Shown piece after piece: positions 8,046 to 18,777 of a DNA stretch of 64,000 nucleotides. Location of the stretch: assembly GCF_018326285.1 (NCBI RefSeq), contig NZ_AP023362.1, forward strand, positions 2,294,001 to 2,358,000, read 5' to 3'. The notes under the pieces are model-generated. The model had not been told where the DNA came from. It did not search any database and saw only the letters and a list, made by a program, of their open reading frames with translations. Source of the DNA: Mycolicibacterium sp. TY81 (GTDB lineage: Bacteria > Actinomycetota > Actinomycetes > Mycobacteriales > Mycobacteriaceae). Each line of letters opens with the position of its first letter. The first letter of the stretch is position 1. Position numbers and translations under genes: made by a program.

Positions 8046-8474
8046 ATGAACGCTGAAAACTCTGACGAAGTCGATCGCCCGGGCATCGAAGCAGTGACAC
8101 GTGCTTGGGAAGAAGCGTTGGCGAACCACGATGTCGAGGCACTGTTGGCGTGCTACGCACCGGACGCGACGCTGGAAAGCCCTGTCGCAGCGCACATCTT
8201 GGGCGGCCCGGGGGTCTGCCGGGGCCACACGGAGCTCCGGCCTTTCCTGACCGAGGTGGTGGCCCGTACTCCGGACGAGCGACACTACTTCCGCGCCGGC
8301 TTCTTCACCGACGGCCACCGTGCCACCTGGGAGTATCCCCGCGAGACGCCGGACGGTCAGCAGATGGATTTCGTCGAGGTCATGGAGATCGAGGACGGCT
8401 TGATCCAGGCCCACCGCGTCTACTGGGGTTGGCGCGGCGTCGAGATCCTGGCCAGTGATGGCTACTACCGATGA
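8046..8474 (+). CDS. SnoaL-like / NTF2-fold protein
   Basis: A 142-residue protein of the nuclear-transport-factor-2-like fold, as in SnoaL cyclases, ketosteroid isomerases and many small polyketide- or steroid-linked enzymes. Typical features are the N-terminal helix VTRAWEEALANHDVEALLACYAPDATLESPVA, the loop CRGHTELRPFL and the strands FTDGHRATWEYP and MDFVEVMEIEDGLIQAHRVYWGW. The role (isomerase, dehydratase or ligand binder) cannot be told from sequence. The start is ATG 8046; an in-frame ATG 63 bases upstream lies in the hydrolase leader region and is less likely. A P450 gene follows on the same strand 72 bp later and may be co-transcribed. Confidence 0.8.
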   Translation: MNAENSDEVDRPGIEAVTRAWEEALANHDVEALLACYAPDATLESPVAAHILGGPGVCRGHTELRPFLTEVVARTPDERHYFRAGFFTDGHRATWEYPRETPDGQQMDFVEVMEIEDGLIQAHRVYWGWRGVEILASDGYYR

Positions 8475-8546
8475 TTTCGATCCTGGGCGATGCGGGCGGC
8501 TTTTCCGTCTAGCCTGAGCGGTAGGCGATCGGCGGGGGCGAACGAC

Positions 8547-9866
8547 GTGAATCTGGATATGAAGACCCGGGCACACTGGCTGATGGGGTACGGGCTCCCC
8601 CGCGCGACACTGAAGCTGCTTTCACGCCGCGGAGACCCATTTGCCCGATTGCTGCTCGACGACGGTCAGCATGATCGCGCGTATGACCTGATCGAGCAGA
8701 TTCGCCAACAGGGCCGCATGTCGCCAATATTCGGCGGCAACGCACTGGTCACCGCAGATCTCCAGATCACCCGAGAAATCCTGCGTGACAACAGGTTCCG
8801 AACCGCAAAGCCAACCGATCGATCGCCGTTCCGCACTGTCCAGCGGCTCTTCGAGAAGACCAATCCCGGCGTGATCAATCCAGTGGTGCCGCCGTCACTT
8901 CTGATGGTCGACGCACCCGACCATGCCCGGCTGCGACGCCTGGTATCCCGGGCATTCACCCCGAAAGCCATCGACGGGCTTCGGCACCGCATCCACGACG
9001 TCGCCGAAAGGCTGCTGAACGAGCTGGACGACGGCGGCAGCGAATGCGATCTGGCGGTAGCCTATGCGTCCCGGATCCCCATCGAAATCATCGCGGACAT
9101 GCTGGGCATTCCCCGCGCGGAGGCGCCCTACCTCTACGAGATGGGTGAGTCGACCTCCAAGCTGATCACGACCACAGCACCGTCGTGGCGTAACTTCCAG
9201 ACCGCCGTCGCAGCGCTCCGCGAGCTCGAGACCTACCTTGCCACCCACATCGAGCACCTCCGCGGCGCAAGCGCCGGCGACAGCATCTTGTCCGCCGTCG
9301 TCCAGGACACCGAACTCTCCGACTTCGAGGTCAGGACGTTCGCGGGCCTTCTTCTCGGCGCCGGATTCCTCACTACGGCACATCAATTCGGCAACGCCGT
9401 GGTGGCGCTGATCAATCATCCCGACCAGTTGGAGCGACTCCGAGCCCATCCGGAGGGCTGGCCCAACGCCGTCGAGGAGATGCTGCGCTACGACTCCGTC
9501 TCCCAGATCGGAGTCAGAGTGGCGACTGAGGAAGTTCAGGTCGGCGGATACCCGGTGCCCAAGGGGACCGCCGTCTTCCTGCTCCTCGCCGGCGCCAACC
9601 GCGATCCAGCCGTGTTCGAACGCCCGGACCAATTCGACGCCGCACGCGACAACGCCCGCGATCACGTCAGCTTCGGCACCGGCAGTCACGTGTGCCTCGG
9701 CGCTCCCCTGGCACGCATGGAACTGCAGATCGGCCTGCAGACGCTGTTCGAGCGCTTCCCGCGTCTGGCTCTCGCTGGTACGCCGGCCACGGACGACAGC
9801 ACTCTGCTGCGAGGGATCAGCTATTTGCCTGTCTCTCTGGGACCTTCACCGGTGCGCCCGGGCTGA
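8547..9866 (+). CDS. Cytochrome P450
   Basis: A ~439-residue soluble P450. The heme-ligand loop is SFGTGSHVCLGAPLARME near the C-terminus with the invariant cysteine. The I-helix oxygen-binding stretch is LLGAGFLTTAHQFGN, where the usual (A/G)Gx(D/E)TT is degenerate: AGFLTT lacks the acidic residue. The K-helix motif is EEMLRYDS, and the substrate region LLMVDAPDHARLRRLVSRAFTP is typical of bacterial class I P450s. The start is uncertain: GTG 8547 has GGGGG about 9 bases upstream, ATG 8559 is also possible, and the frame is open from 8490. It needs a ferredoxin partner, and none is encoded nearby. Its 3' end overlaps the convergent LLM oxidoreductase by 21 bp. Confidence 0.88.
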   Translation: MNLDMKTRAHWLMGYGLPRATLKLLSRRGDPFARLLLDDGQHDRAYDLIEQIRQQGRMSPIFGGNALVTADLQITREILRDNRFRTAKPTDRSPFRTVQRLFEKTNPGVINPVVPPSLLMVDAPDHARLRRLVSRAFTPKAIDGLRHRIHDVAERLLNELDDGGSECDLAVAYASRIPIEIIADMLGIPRAEAPYLYEMGESTSKLITTTAPSWRNFQTAVAALRELETYLATHIEHLRGASAGDSILSAVVQDTELSDFEVRTFAGLLLGAGFLTTAHQFGNAVVALINHPDQLERLRAHPEGWPNAVEEMLRYDSVSQIGVRVATEEVQVGGYPVPKGTAVFLLLAGANRDPAVFERPDQFDAARDNARDHVSFGTGSHVCLGAPLARMELQIGLQTLFERFPRLALAGTPATDDSTLLRGISYLPVSLGPSPVRPG

Positions 9867-10739
9867 TGCCGAGACTCTCGCCAGCTGACCCGCAGCCCTG
9901 ACCACGACGTCGAGCTCGGTGGGTGTCCACGGCCGGCCGCGGGCGATCACGACAATGTGCTCAATTCCCAGCCCCGCCAGATTCCGGCAACGTTCGGCCA
10001 GGTCGTCGGCCGTCTCGCCGGGAGTCAAAGCCGTTGTGAGCGTGCGTTCGATCTCCTCAGGCGGCCGGCCGATCTCGGCGCAGTGCCGCTTGAGCGTGTC
10101 GAGTTGACGGCGAATCACCATCTCCCCGTTGGGAATATCGAAGAGGTTGCAGGCGTCCGCGTACTCGGCGACCATGCGCAAGGTGCGGCGCTCGCCGGTG
10201 CCGCCGATCAACACGGGCGGCCGCCTGATCGGCAGCGGCCGGCCGATGGGGTGCTCAGCACGGTAATAGCGCCCCACATAAGGGGATTCGTCGCCGTCCC
10301 ACATGCGGCGGGCCAGCGCGAGGAGCTCGCCCATGCGGTCGAATCGTTCGCCGGTCGGTGGCAGGAACAGCCCGAGCGCTCGTGCCTCGTCGGCGTTGTA
10401 GCCGGCGCCCAGCCCCAACCAGGCTCGCCCGCCGGACAGTATGTCCAAGGTGGTGACGGCTTTGATCAACACCGCCGGGTCGCGAAATGTTGTTGCGGTG
10501 ACCAGTGTTCCGAGCCGTAGCTCCGCGGTCGAGGCCGCCAGGAAGCCGAGGGTGGTGTACGCCTCCAGCATCGGTTCATCCAGTCGGCCGGCCGGGTCGG
10601 CCTGCAGCAGATGATCGGCCACCCAGAGCGTGTGAACATCTGTGCCATCGAGGATTTCGGCAACCGAGGCCAGGTTTGCGCGGATCGCGGTCGGCCCGTC
10701 CGGCCACGAGAAGTTGGTGACGCTGACGCTGAGTCTCAT
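9846..10739 (-). CDS. LLM-class (luciferase-like) flavin/F420-dependent oxidoreductase
   Basis: A 297-residue TIM-barrel oxidoreductase of the bacterial-luciferase family; in mycobacteria most members use coenzyme F420. Features seen are the N-terminal strand MRLSVSVTNFSWPDG, LWVADHLLQADP, the cofactor region LRLGTLVTATTFRDPAVLIKAV (near 95-115) and SGGRAWLGLGAGYNADEARALG (near 125). PPVLIGGTGERRTLRMVAEYAD follows near 195. The start ATG 10739 overlaps the stop of the upstream membrane-protein gene by 4 bp (ATGA), so the two are translationally coupled. The reading frame is open much further upstream but that part is a shadow. It is probably under the divergent MarR regulator. Confidence 0.87.
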   Translation of the reverse strand: MRLSVSVTNFSWPDGPTAIRANLASVAEILDGTDVHTLWVADHLLQADPAGRLDEPMLEAYTTLGFLAASTAELRLGTLVTATTFRDPAVLIKAVTTLDILSGGRAWLGLGAGYNADEARALGLFLPPTGERFDRMGELLALARRMWDGDESPYVGRYYRAEHPIGRPLPIRRPPVLIGGTGERRTLRMVAEYADACNLFDIPNGEMVIRRQLDTLKRHCAEIGRPPEEIERTLTTALTPGETADDLAERCRNLAGLGIEHIVVIARGRPWTPTELDVVVRAAGQLARVSASARAHR

Positions 10740-11470
10740 GACGGCCCGCCAGGGACTGCGTGCTCTCGCCGGTTGCGGGCGGCACGTCGCTTCGGGAGCA
10801 GAACGCCAACGGTGACAAGCCAGATCAGCGCCGAGAACCTGGCGAGCGGCAGGAGGGGCGAGGCCTGCGGCCAGATGAGGACAATCGTCGCGAGCTCGGC
10901 GGCCGCGGCGATACCGAGACCGGTCCATGCCACGGGCCGCGGTACCAGCTGCAGGATCAGCGCCGGGACCGCGATGCCTGCTGTCAACAGTCCGAGCATC
11001 ACGACGTGTGCCACGCCGCCGGTGAGAAACACCAAATAGTAGAGCGCATTGATCAGTGGGCCGTCGGTCATGATTTCCGGCCGCGACAGCGTCCACAGCA
11101 GCAGGCTCGACAGCCCCAATCCCCCAGCAGCCAGTACCCCGCCGGCCAGGGCGATGGTGGCACCGGGCGCGGTGACGCCGAGTTGCCGCAGCCGTGCGCT
11201 GACGGTGGCGGCGTAGATCAGAAGCGGCACCGACGCCCCGCAGACGAACACCGCGCCCACCTGTGCCGACGACGAACGCGCGCGGAAGTAATCCTGCACT
11301 GCCGCTGAATTCTGGTACGGCAGCGGCGGTGTGCCGCCAAGCGCAACACCCAATATGACGCCGCAGAGCAGCAGGCCGAGTGAAATCGTGCCAAGAAGCC
11401 ACAGCGGCGGCCCGCTCTGTTGGGGCGCCCGGCTTGGCACCGGTGGTCCATCGTGCGCGTAATCGTTCAT
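10736..11470 (-). CDS. Multi-pass membrane protein
   Basis: A 244-residue integral membrane protein with about six hydrophobic segments: near 24-46, 72-90, 103-126, 141-165, 170-190 and 200-225. The N-terminal ~20 residues are Pro/Gln-rich and the tail KRRAARNRREH is basic, so the tail is probably cytoplasmic. It resembles the DUF4386-like group of small membrane proteins, a weak assignment. It forms a two-gene unit with the LLM oxidoreductase through an ATGA overlap and is divergent from a MarR regulator across 66 bp that hold two palindromes. Confidence 0.7.
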   Translation of the reverse strand: MNDYAHDGPPVPSRAPQQSGPPLWLLGTISLGLLLCGVILGVALGGTPPLPYQNSAAVQDYFRARSSSAQVGAVFVCGASVPLLIYAATVSARLRQLGVTAPGATIALAGGVLAAGGLGLSSLLLWTLSRPEIMTDGPLINALYYLVFLTGGVAHVVMLGLLTAGIAVPALILQLVPRPVAWTGLGIAAAAELATIVLIWPQASPLLPLARFSALIWLVTVGVLLPKRRAARNRREHAVPGGPS

Positions 11471-11482
11471 GTATTGAACGAT

Positions 11483-11495
11483 ATTCTTAGTGAAT
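11483..11495. promoter_or_regulatory. Palindrome ATTC-N5-GAAT, candidate MarR operator
   Basis: Sequence ATTCTTAGTGAAT, perfect 4-bp arms with a 5-bp centre, 13 bp upstream of the membrane-protein start. A second, related palindrome lies 30 bp away centre to centre, about three helical turns. The surroundings are AT-rich compared with the rest of the window, as expected for a shared divergent promoter. Confidence 0.4.
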
Positions 11496-11512
11496 TAAAT
11501 GCGTCAACCTCA

Positions 11513-11525
11513 TTCACGAATTGAA
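11513..11525. promoter_or_regulatory. Palindrome TTCA-N5-TGAA, candidate MarR operator
   Basis: Sequence TTCACGAATTGAA, perfect 4-bp arms with a 5-bp centre, 12 bp upstream of the first possible MarR start (11537). Together with the site at 11483-11495 it would let one MarR dimer pair control both divergent transcripts, the usual autoregulatory layout. Confidence 0.4.
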
Positions 11526-11551
11526 CGGTTTCGGCCATGTATTGTTCGTCC

Positions 11552-12052
11552 ATGTCATCAGCTTCCAGCGCCCAGCAGCGGGGCGGTGTCGCATTCCTGC
11601 TTGCCCAGCTCGGCCACCACGCCGCTCAGTTGTTCGCCGAACGTCTCGAGGCCGTGAAGCTGACTCCCCCGCATGCCGGCATCCTGCGGATGATCGCCAC
11701 TCAGCCGGGCCTCAGTCAGCAGGAACTGAGCACTCTGCTGGGTTTGTTGCCCAGCCGAGTGGTCGTATACCTCGACGAGCTCGAGTCCCGGGGCGAGGTC
11801 GAACGCCGGCGCAACCCGACCGACCGGCGTCTGTACGCGTTGTATCTGACCAAATCGGGTGAGAAGTTGATGTGGACGCTCTCGGAGATCGCTCGTGAGC
11901 ACGAACAAGACCTGACCACCGGCCTGTCCAGTCAACAACGCAAGACGCTGGGCGAACTGCTCGCCGCCGTCGCCGACCAGCAAGGTCTGACGCCGGCCGT
12001 GCACCCGGGCTTCCGGCAACTCGGCCGGCGGCGGGATGCGACTCCTGGCTGA
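11552..12052 (+). CDS. MarR family transcriptional regulator
   Basis: A 166-residue winged-helix repressor. The recognition part is HAGILRMIATQPGLSQQELSTLLGLLPSRVVVYLDELESRGEVERRRNPTDRRLYALYLTKSG, with the helix-turn-helix near residues 50-75 and the wing with the conserved Asp-Arg (PTDRRLYAL). A long C-terminal helix serves dimerisation. The start is ATG 11552 or ATG 11537. It is divergent from the membrane protein/LLM oxidoreductase pair, which is its likely target, with two palindromes in the 66-81 bp gap. The ligand is unknown. Confidence 0.85.
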   Translation: MSSASSAQQRGGVAFLLAQLGHHAAQLFAERLEAVKLTPPHAGILRMIATQPGLSQQELSTLLGLLPSRVVVYLDELESRGEVERRRNPTDRRLYALYLTKSGEKLMWTLSEIAREHEQDLTTGLSSQQRKTLGELLAAVADQQGLTPAVHPGFRQLGRRRDATPG

Positions 12053-12061
12053 GCAACGCGT

Positions 12062-13216
12062 TTACAGTGCGGCGTAGGTCGCTTCGACGAGATCGTTTGC
12101 ACGACGATCCCCGGCGAGCGCGTCGCGACGGAGGTTGGGCACGAACGCGAACGCCAGTTGATTGTCGACGTCACCGAACGCGAACGCGCCGCCGGCGCCA
12201 GGATGCCCGAACGCTCCGGGTCCGGCGTTATCGGGGAACGAGAACAACTGCGACGGCCGCATGTACCCCAGGCCGTAGCTGGAATCGAGAACCATGACGG
12301 CATCAGAACCGCTGTGCCGCAAACGGATTGCGTCAGCCAGATTCTCCGGAGGCAACAGCTCCCCGGCGCTCAGACGCGCATAGAAATCCGCTAGTGCACG
12401 CGCAGTGGTTATCAGTCCGCTCGCCGGCCAGCCGGCCGCCAGAACACCGGGATGGTTGTAGCGCGCAGGTGGATTGGCGGTCGCGCGGGTGAACAAGGAT
12501 TGCGGATCGCGGTATGCCTCGACGAGGCGTGCGACCGTGGTGGCGGGGATTGCGGCGGTGTCCGTTGCCCATTGCTGTTCGCTCGCGTCGGGAAAGCCGG
12601 TCCGGGCGATGCCATCGAGGGCGGCGCTACTGGTGCCGATCATGAGATCTCCACTGATGTGCGATCGCACGAACTCACCCACCGTCCTCTTGGCGTGCCG
12701 TCGGACGATCTCGCCGGCGAGCCAACCGAACGTCAACGCGTGATAGCCGTGCTTCGATCCCGGTTCCCACAGGGGCTGTTGAGCGGCGAGCAGACCGGCC
12801 ATCAGTTCCGGATCGGCAGCTTCCTCGATCGAAACGGGGCGCTCCACAGCGGGTAGACCGGCGGCGTGCGAGAGCAGCTGTTCCCCCGTGGTGTGGCTCT
12901 TGTCCGCCGCGCCGTACTCGGGCCACCACGTCACCACAGGTGCTTCGAGGTCGACACCGTAGAGCTCCGCCACCATCAGCGCGGCCGTCGCGGTCACCGC
13001 CTTGGTACACGAGAAGGTGACGCAAGCCGTGTCGCGCTGCCAGCGCCGTCCCGTGCGCGGGTCAGCGATGCCGCCCCACAGGTCGACAACGGGCCTGCCA
13101 TCGATCACGACAGAAACGCCCGCGCCCCAGTTCTGTCCGTCGGCGAAGCTCGCTTCGAAGATATCTCGCACAGCGGCGAACGCCGGATCGACGCTCCCCT
13201 CCGTCAAACCTGCCAT
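12062..13216 (-). CDS. EstB-like serine esterase (beta-lactamase fold)
   Basis: A ~384-residue hydrolase of the class C beta-lactamase/penicillin-binding-protein fold. The catalytic SxxK motif is SCTK (FSCTKAVTATAALM, near 73). The second motif, tyrosine in GYHALTFGWLAGEIVRR (near 160-175), matches EstB-type esterases rather than true beta-lactamases. A late GHPGAGGAFAFGD replaces the KTG box. These enzymes cleave short-chain esters or lipid esters. There is no clear signal peptide. The start is ATG 13216 or 13225; the frame is open to 13312, but the extra residues do not fit the family. It is convergent with MarR, 9 bp apart. Confidence 0.85.
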   Translation of the reverse strand: MAGLTEGSVDPAFAAVRDIFEASFADGQNWGAGVSVVIDGRPVVDLWGGIADPRTGRRWQRDTACVTFSCTKAVTATAALMVAELYGVDLEAPVVTWWPEYGAADKSHTTGEQLLSHAAGLPAVERPVSIEEAADPELMAGLLAAQQPLWEPGSKHGYHALTFGWLAGEIVRRHAKRTVGEFVRSHISGDLMIGTSSAALDGIARTGFPDASEQQWATDTAAIPATTVARLVEAYRDPQSLFTRATANPPARYNHPGVLAAGWPASGLITTARALADFYARLSAGELLPPENLADAIRLRHSGSDAVMVLDSSYGLGYMRPSQLFSFPDNAGPGAFGHPGAGGAFAFGDVDNQLAFAFVPNLRRDALAGDRRANDLVEATYAAL

Positions 13217-13322
13217 GAGGACCATTAGAGCATGCGTAGACGCAACAATATGGCCGGATGGTGTAACGCGGGCTGGGTCTGGCCGTCGTGATTGTAGCGG
13301 GCAGACCGACACTTCAAACGCG

Positions 13323-13352
13323 TGGAAATCTTTGCCAGGTAATCACTTTCCA
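13323..13352. promoter_or_regulatory. Inverted repeat TGGAAA-N18-TTTCCA upstream of the DHA2 exporter
   Basis: Two perfect 6-bp arms (13323-13328 and 13347-13352) in the gap between the divergent esterase and exporter genes, 38 bp before the exporter start. The spacing is long, so this is only a candidate site; no adjacent regulator gene is present. Confidence 0.25.
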
Positions 13353-13390
13353 GCGCGGTAGGTTGGTGCTCACGGCACGTCAGCGATTCA

Positions 13391-14893
13391 ATGGGGACTT
13401 CGATGCTCGCAAACACCTCCTCGGGCGTACGTTTCAGCAGCGCGGCGGGGCGCTGGATCCTCGCCGCGACGGTGCTGGGATCCGGCATGGCCCAGCTGGA
13501 CGCGACGGTCGTCAACGTGGCGCTGCCGGCGATCGGCCACGACCTGAACACCGAAGTTGGCGGGCTGCAGCTCGTGGTCAGCGCCTACTCGGTGACGCTG
13601 GCAGCCTTGATCCTGCTGTCGGGCAGCCTCGGTGACCGGTTGGGCCGCCAGCGGATTTTCGTCGTCGGTGTGGCATGGTTCGCGGTGGCATCAGCGATCT
13701 GTGCGCTGGCGCCAACCGCCCAAATGCTCATCGCCGCAAGGGCTTTGCAAGGCGTCGGCGGTGCGCTGTTGACGCCGGGCAGCCTCGCCATAATCCAGTC
13801 GGTGTTCATGCCGGCCGACCGCGGCAAGGCGATCGGCGCATGGTCGGCGCTGGGCGGGGTCGCCGCGGCAATCGGCCCGCTGCTCGGCGGTTACCTCGTA
13901 CAAGCGATCAGTTGGCGCGCCATTTTTCTCATCAACGTGCCGCTGGGCGCTCTGGTCGCCTGGCTGGCACTGCGCCACGTCCCCGAGAGCCGCGCCCCGT
14001 CGAGCGCCGGCCGCCTCGACTACGCCGGCGCGACGACGGCGACTGCCGGGCTGGCCGGCGCGACGGTCGCCTTCGTGGAAGGGCCCAACCGCGGTTGGGA
14101 TTCTCCGGTCGTGCTCGCGGCCGGGGTGCTCGGTGCCGTCGCAATGGTCGCATTTGTCGTGGTCGAACGGCGCACCGCGAATCCCATGCTGCCGCTTGGC
14201 ATTTTCTCCTCACGACAGTTCACGAGTGCCAACGCGGTGACCTTCGTCGTGTACACCGCACTCGGCGGGGTCTTCTTCCTGCTCGTGGTCGTGCTGCAGA
14301 CCGCGCTCGGCTACTCCCCCGTCGCGGCCGGCGCCGCCTCGCTCCCGGTCACAGCGATCATGCTGGCCCTCTCGTCGGCATCTGGCGCACTCGCCCAGCG
14401 CATCGGCCCGCGACTGCCACTGACCATCGGTCCGCTCGTGATCGCGGCCGGCATGGTGCTGATGACGCGGATCGGCCCGGGCGCCTCGTACGGCACCGTC
14501 GTACTGCCCGCCGTGGTCGTCTTCGGGTTGGGGCTCGCGGCGACGGTCGCTCCCGTCACGGCCGCCGCCCTCGCGGCCGCCGACGAGCGTCACGCCGGTG
14601 TCGCCTCCGGAGTCAACAATGCGGTGGCCCGCACTGCCGGACTGCTGGCCGTCGCCCTACTGCCCCCGCTCTCCGGGCTGACCGGCGACGCCTTCCGATC
14701 GCCCGCCGCGATCACCGCCGGCTTCCACACGGCGATGCTGATTTCGGCCGGCCTAGCGGCCATCGGCGGCGTGCTCGCATTCGCCACCATCTCCAACGAC
14801 CTGCTCACCGAAGAACCGGCCGAGGAACCCCAGAACCACCACTATCACTGTGCGCTGGCCGAGGTTCCCGCCGCCGAACGCGGTGGTAGCTGA
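13391..14893 (+). CDS. MFS drug exporter, DHA2 (EmrB/QacA) family
   Basis: A 500-residue proton-driven efflux pump predicted to have 14 membrane segments. DHA2 hallmarks are LDATVVNVALPAIG in the first segment, motif A GSLGDRLGRQRIFVVG, motif B region LIAARALQGVGGALLTPGSLA and motif C-like GAWSALGGVAAAIGPLLGGYL. After the last segment the tail TEEPAEEPQNHHYHCALAEV is acidic and His-rich. The start could also be ATG 13403, which has GGGGA at better spacing. It lies between the esterase and the homogentisate pathway, but no shared function is evident. The substrate is unknown. Confidence 0.88.
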   Translation: MGTSMLANTSSGVRFSSAAGRWILAATVLGSGMAQLDATVVNVALPAIGHDLNTEVGGLQLVVSAYSVTLAALILLSGSLGDRLGRQRIFVVGVAWFAVASAICALAPTAQMLIAARALQGVGGALLTPGSLAIIQSVFMPADRGKAIGAWSALGGVAAAIGPLLGGYLVQAISWRAIFLINVPLGALVAWLALRHVPESRAPSSAGRLDYAGATTATAGLAGATVAFVEGPNRGWDSPVVLAAGVLGAVAMVAFVVVERRTANPMLPLGIFSSRQFTSANAVTFVVYTALGGVFFLLVVVLQTALGYSPVAAGAASLPVTAIMLALSSASGALAQRIGPRLPLTIGPLVIAAGMVLMTRIGPGASYGTVVLPAVVVFGLGLAATVAPVTAAALAAADERHAGVASGVNNAVARTAGLLAVALLPPLSGLTGDAFRSPAAITAGFHTAMLISAGLAAIGGVLAFATISNDLLTEEPAEEPQNHHYHCALAEVPAAERGGS

Positions 14894-14918
14894 ACACGGC
14901 CGCGAATTCATCGAGTAA

Positions 14919-16162
<1,244 letters not shown>

Positions 16163-16163
<1 letters not shown>

Positions 16164-17467
16164 TGGCCGGGTACCAAAGCGGTTTCGGAAACAGCTTCGA
16201 AAGCGAGGCCCTGCCCGGCGCGCTGCCCCTCGGCCGCAACTCACCGCAACGGTGCGCCTACGGCCTCTACGCCGAGCAACTCAGCGGGTCACCGTTCACC
16301 GCACCCCGCGCCACCAACAAGCGGTCCTGGCTGTACCGGATTCGGCCGAGCGTGGCCCACTGGGGCGATTTCACCGCCGTGCCCGGCGAACACTGGCGCT
16401 CGGCGCCCGACGACGCTCCTGCCGTCCCGATTGCCCAAATGCGTTGGAACCCTGAGCCGATGCCGGATCCCGCGGTCGAGGACACGACGTTCATCACCGG
16501 CGTCCGTACCATCACCACCGGCGGGGACGTCAACGCCCGCACCGGATTCGCCAACAGCATCTACACCATCACGTCATCGATGGTGGACACCTACTTCTAC
16601 AACGGCGACGCCGAAATGCTGTTCGTGCTCGAGCACGGCAATGTTCGGTTCTGTACCGAGTTCGGGATCATCGACGCCGAGCCCTGTGAGATCGTCGTCG
16701 TCCCGCGGGGTGTGAAGATGCGCGTCGAGGTGCCCGACGGTCCGGCCCGCGGCTATCTGTGCGAAAACTACGGCGGCCCTTTCACTCTTCCCGAGCGCGG
16801 CCCGATCGGCGCCAACTGCCTGGCCAACTCGCGCGACTTCCTGACACCGGTCGCGGCCTATGAGGATCGCGACGTCCCGTCCACGATGTATGTGAAATGG
16901 GGCGGCACGCTGTGGCGAGCGGATATCGCCCAGTCACCACTGGATGTCGTTGCCTGGCATGGCAATTACGCACCGTACAAGTACGACATGCGCCGATTCT
17001 CCCCCGTCGGGCCGGTTCTGTTCGATCATGCCGACCCGTCGATCTTCACAGTGCTCAGTTCACCGAGCGAGACGCCCGGAACCGCCAACGTGGACTTCGT
17101 CTGCTTCCCCGAGCGGTGGATGGTCGCCGAAGACACTTTCCGGCCGCCGTGGTACCACGTGAACGTCATGAGTGAGTTCATGGGACTCGTGCGCGGCGTG
17201 TACGACGCCAAGCCGAACGGCTTCGTGCCCGGCGGCGTCAGCCTGCACAACGGCATGACCCCACATGGCCCGGACGCCAACGCATTCCACGCCGCCAGCA
17301 CCGAAGAACTGAAACCGGTCAAGCAGGAGCACACACTGGCCTTCATGTTCGAGACGCGGTTCCCGCAGCAGGTGACGGCGTACGCCGCGAATTCACCGCA
17401 GCGGCAACAGGATTACGCGGACTGCTGGAGAGGGCTGGTCAAGCGCTTCCAGCCGGACAAGCCGTGA
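16163..17467 (+). CDS. hmgA: Homogentisate 1,2-dioxygenase
   Basis: A 434-residue ring-opening dioxygenase that makes 4-maleylacetoacetate from homogentisate. Family features are the N-terminal [22 protein letters not shown], then [33 protein letters not shown], and the iron-site region [20 protein letters not shown] with [15 protein letters not shown] (conserved His and Glu). The start ATG 16163 shares a base with the hppD stop (TGATG); a GTG at 16160 is the alternative. It overlaps fahA by 4 bp (GTGA). It lies in the middle of a tightly coupled catabolic operon. Confidence 0.95.
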
Positions 17468-18777
17468 CAGCACTCGACTTCACCCACGACCCGGGCCGGC
17501 GGAGTTGGGTCGCCTCCGCGGGCCCTGATAGTGACTTTCCGCTGCAGAATCTGCCGTTCGGCGTGGTCGCCGGTGTAAACGGCGAACCGGGCGGTGTTGT
17601 CCGGATCGGCGACATGGTCCTGCACCTGAGGGGGCTCGCCGAGTCCGGCCTGCTCACCGGCGAGGCGCAGACGGCCGCAGAGTCCGCGGCAGACGGAACG
17701 TTGAACGCCTTGTTCGCCTTGGGATCTGGTCCCCGCGTAGCACTTCGTAGGGCGCTGCACGCACTGCTCGCCGAAGGCGCGCCGCAACAACAGACCGTGG
17801 CGGCGTTGCTCACCCCACTGCGTGACGTCGATGTCCTGCTGCCCGCCCGCATCGGCGACTACACCGATTTCTACGTCGGCATCCACCACGCCCGCAACGT
17901 CGGAGCGCTGTTCCGGCCCGACAATCCCCTTCTCCCCAACTACAAATGGGTGCCCATCGGCTATCACGGGCGTGCCTCGAGCGTGCAGGTCAGCGGCACT
18001 CCCGTGACGCGACCGCACGGGCAATTGAAGGGTCCGGACGCACCAGCGCCTGTGCTGGCACCCACCCGGCGCCTGGATTTCGAGCTGGAACTCGGCGCGT
18101 GGATCGGCCCGGGAAACCGCCTCGGCGAACCGGTGCGTCTCGATGACGCCGAATCCCACATCGCCGGCTACTGCCTGCTCAACGACTGGTCGGCGCGGGA
18201 CGTGCAGGCCTGGGAATACCAGCCACTCGGCCCGTTCCTGGCGAAGAGCTTCGGCACCACGGTCTCGCCCTGGGTAATGACTCCAGAAGCATTGGCGCCG
18301 TTCCGGATTCCGTTCGATCGTCCCGAGGGTGATCCCGCTCCCCTGCCCTACCTCGACAGCTCACGGCACCGTGCGAGCGGTGGGCTCGATATCGAGCTGC
18401 AGGTCCGTATCAGCACGGCCCGGATGCGCGACGACGGCGAGCCGCCGCACCCGATCGCACGCTCATCCAGCCGCCACATGTACTGGACCTTCGCGCAAAT
18501 GGTCACTCACCACACGAGCAACGGATGCAACCTGCAGCCCGGCGACCTGCTCGGCAGCGGCACCCTGTCCGGTCCTGACACCGGCTCCGAAGGCAGCCTG
18601 CTGGAGCTCAGTCATGGCGGCACGGGCTCGATCACGCTGCCCAACGGGGAAACGCGCACGTTCCTCGAAGACGGCGACGAAATCACCCTCAAGGCAACGG
18701 CACATCGTCCCGGGGCGGCCATCATCGGGTTCGGCGAATGCGTCGCGGTCGTCCAACCAGCGATCACCTACCCGTGA
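17464..18777 (+). CDS. fahA: Fumarylacetoacetase
   Basis: A 437-residue hydrolase that splits fumarylacetoacetate into fumarate and acetoacetate, the last step of tyrosine breakdown. Motifs are [21 protein letters not shown] (catalytic His region), [31 protein letters not shown] (metal ligands), [24 protein letters not shown] and [26 protein letters not shown]. The GTG start overlaps the hmgA stop. The 3' end overlaps the convergent phenylalanine hydroxylase by 14 bp. No glutathione-type maleylacetoacetate isomerase gene is seen in the operon, although this enzyme needs the fumaryl isomer. Confidence 0.95.
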   Translation: MTALDFTHDPGRRSWVASAGPDSDFPLQNLPFGVVAGVNGEPGGVVRIGDMVLHLRGLAESGLLTGEAQTAAESAADGTLNALFALGSGPRVALRRALHALLAEGAPQQQTVAALLTPLRDVDVLLPARIGDYTDFYVGIHHARNVGALFRPDNPLLPNYKWVPIGYHGRASSVQVSGTPVTRPHGQLKGPDAPAPVLAPTRRLDFELELGAWIGPGNRLGEPVRLDDAESHIAGYCLLNDWSARDVQAWEYQPLGPFLAKSFGTTVSPWVMTPEALAPFRIPFDRPEGDPAPLPYLDSSRHRASGGLDIELQVRISTARMRDDGEPPHPIARSSSRHMYWTFAQMVTHHTSNGCNLQPGDLLGSGTLSGPDTGSEGSLLELSHGGTGSITLPNGETRTFLEDGDEITLKATAHRPGAAIIGFGECVAVVQPAITYP

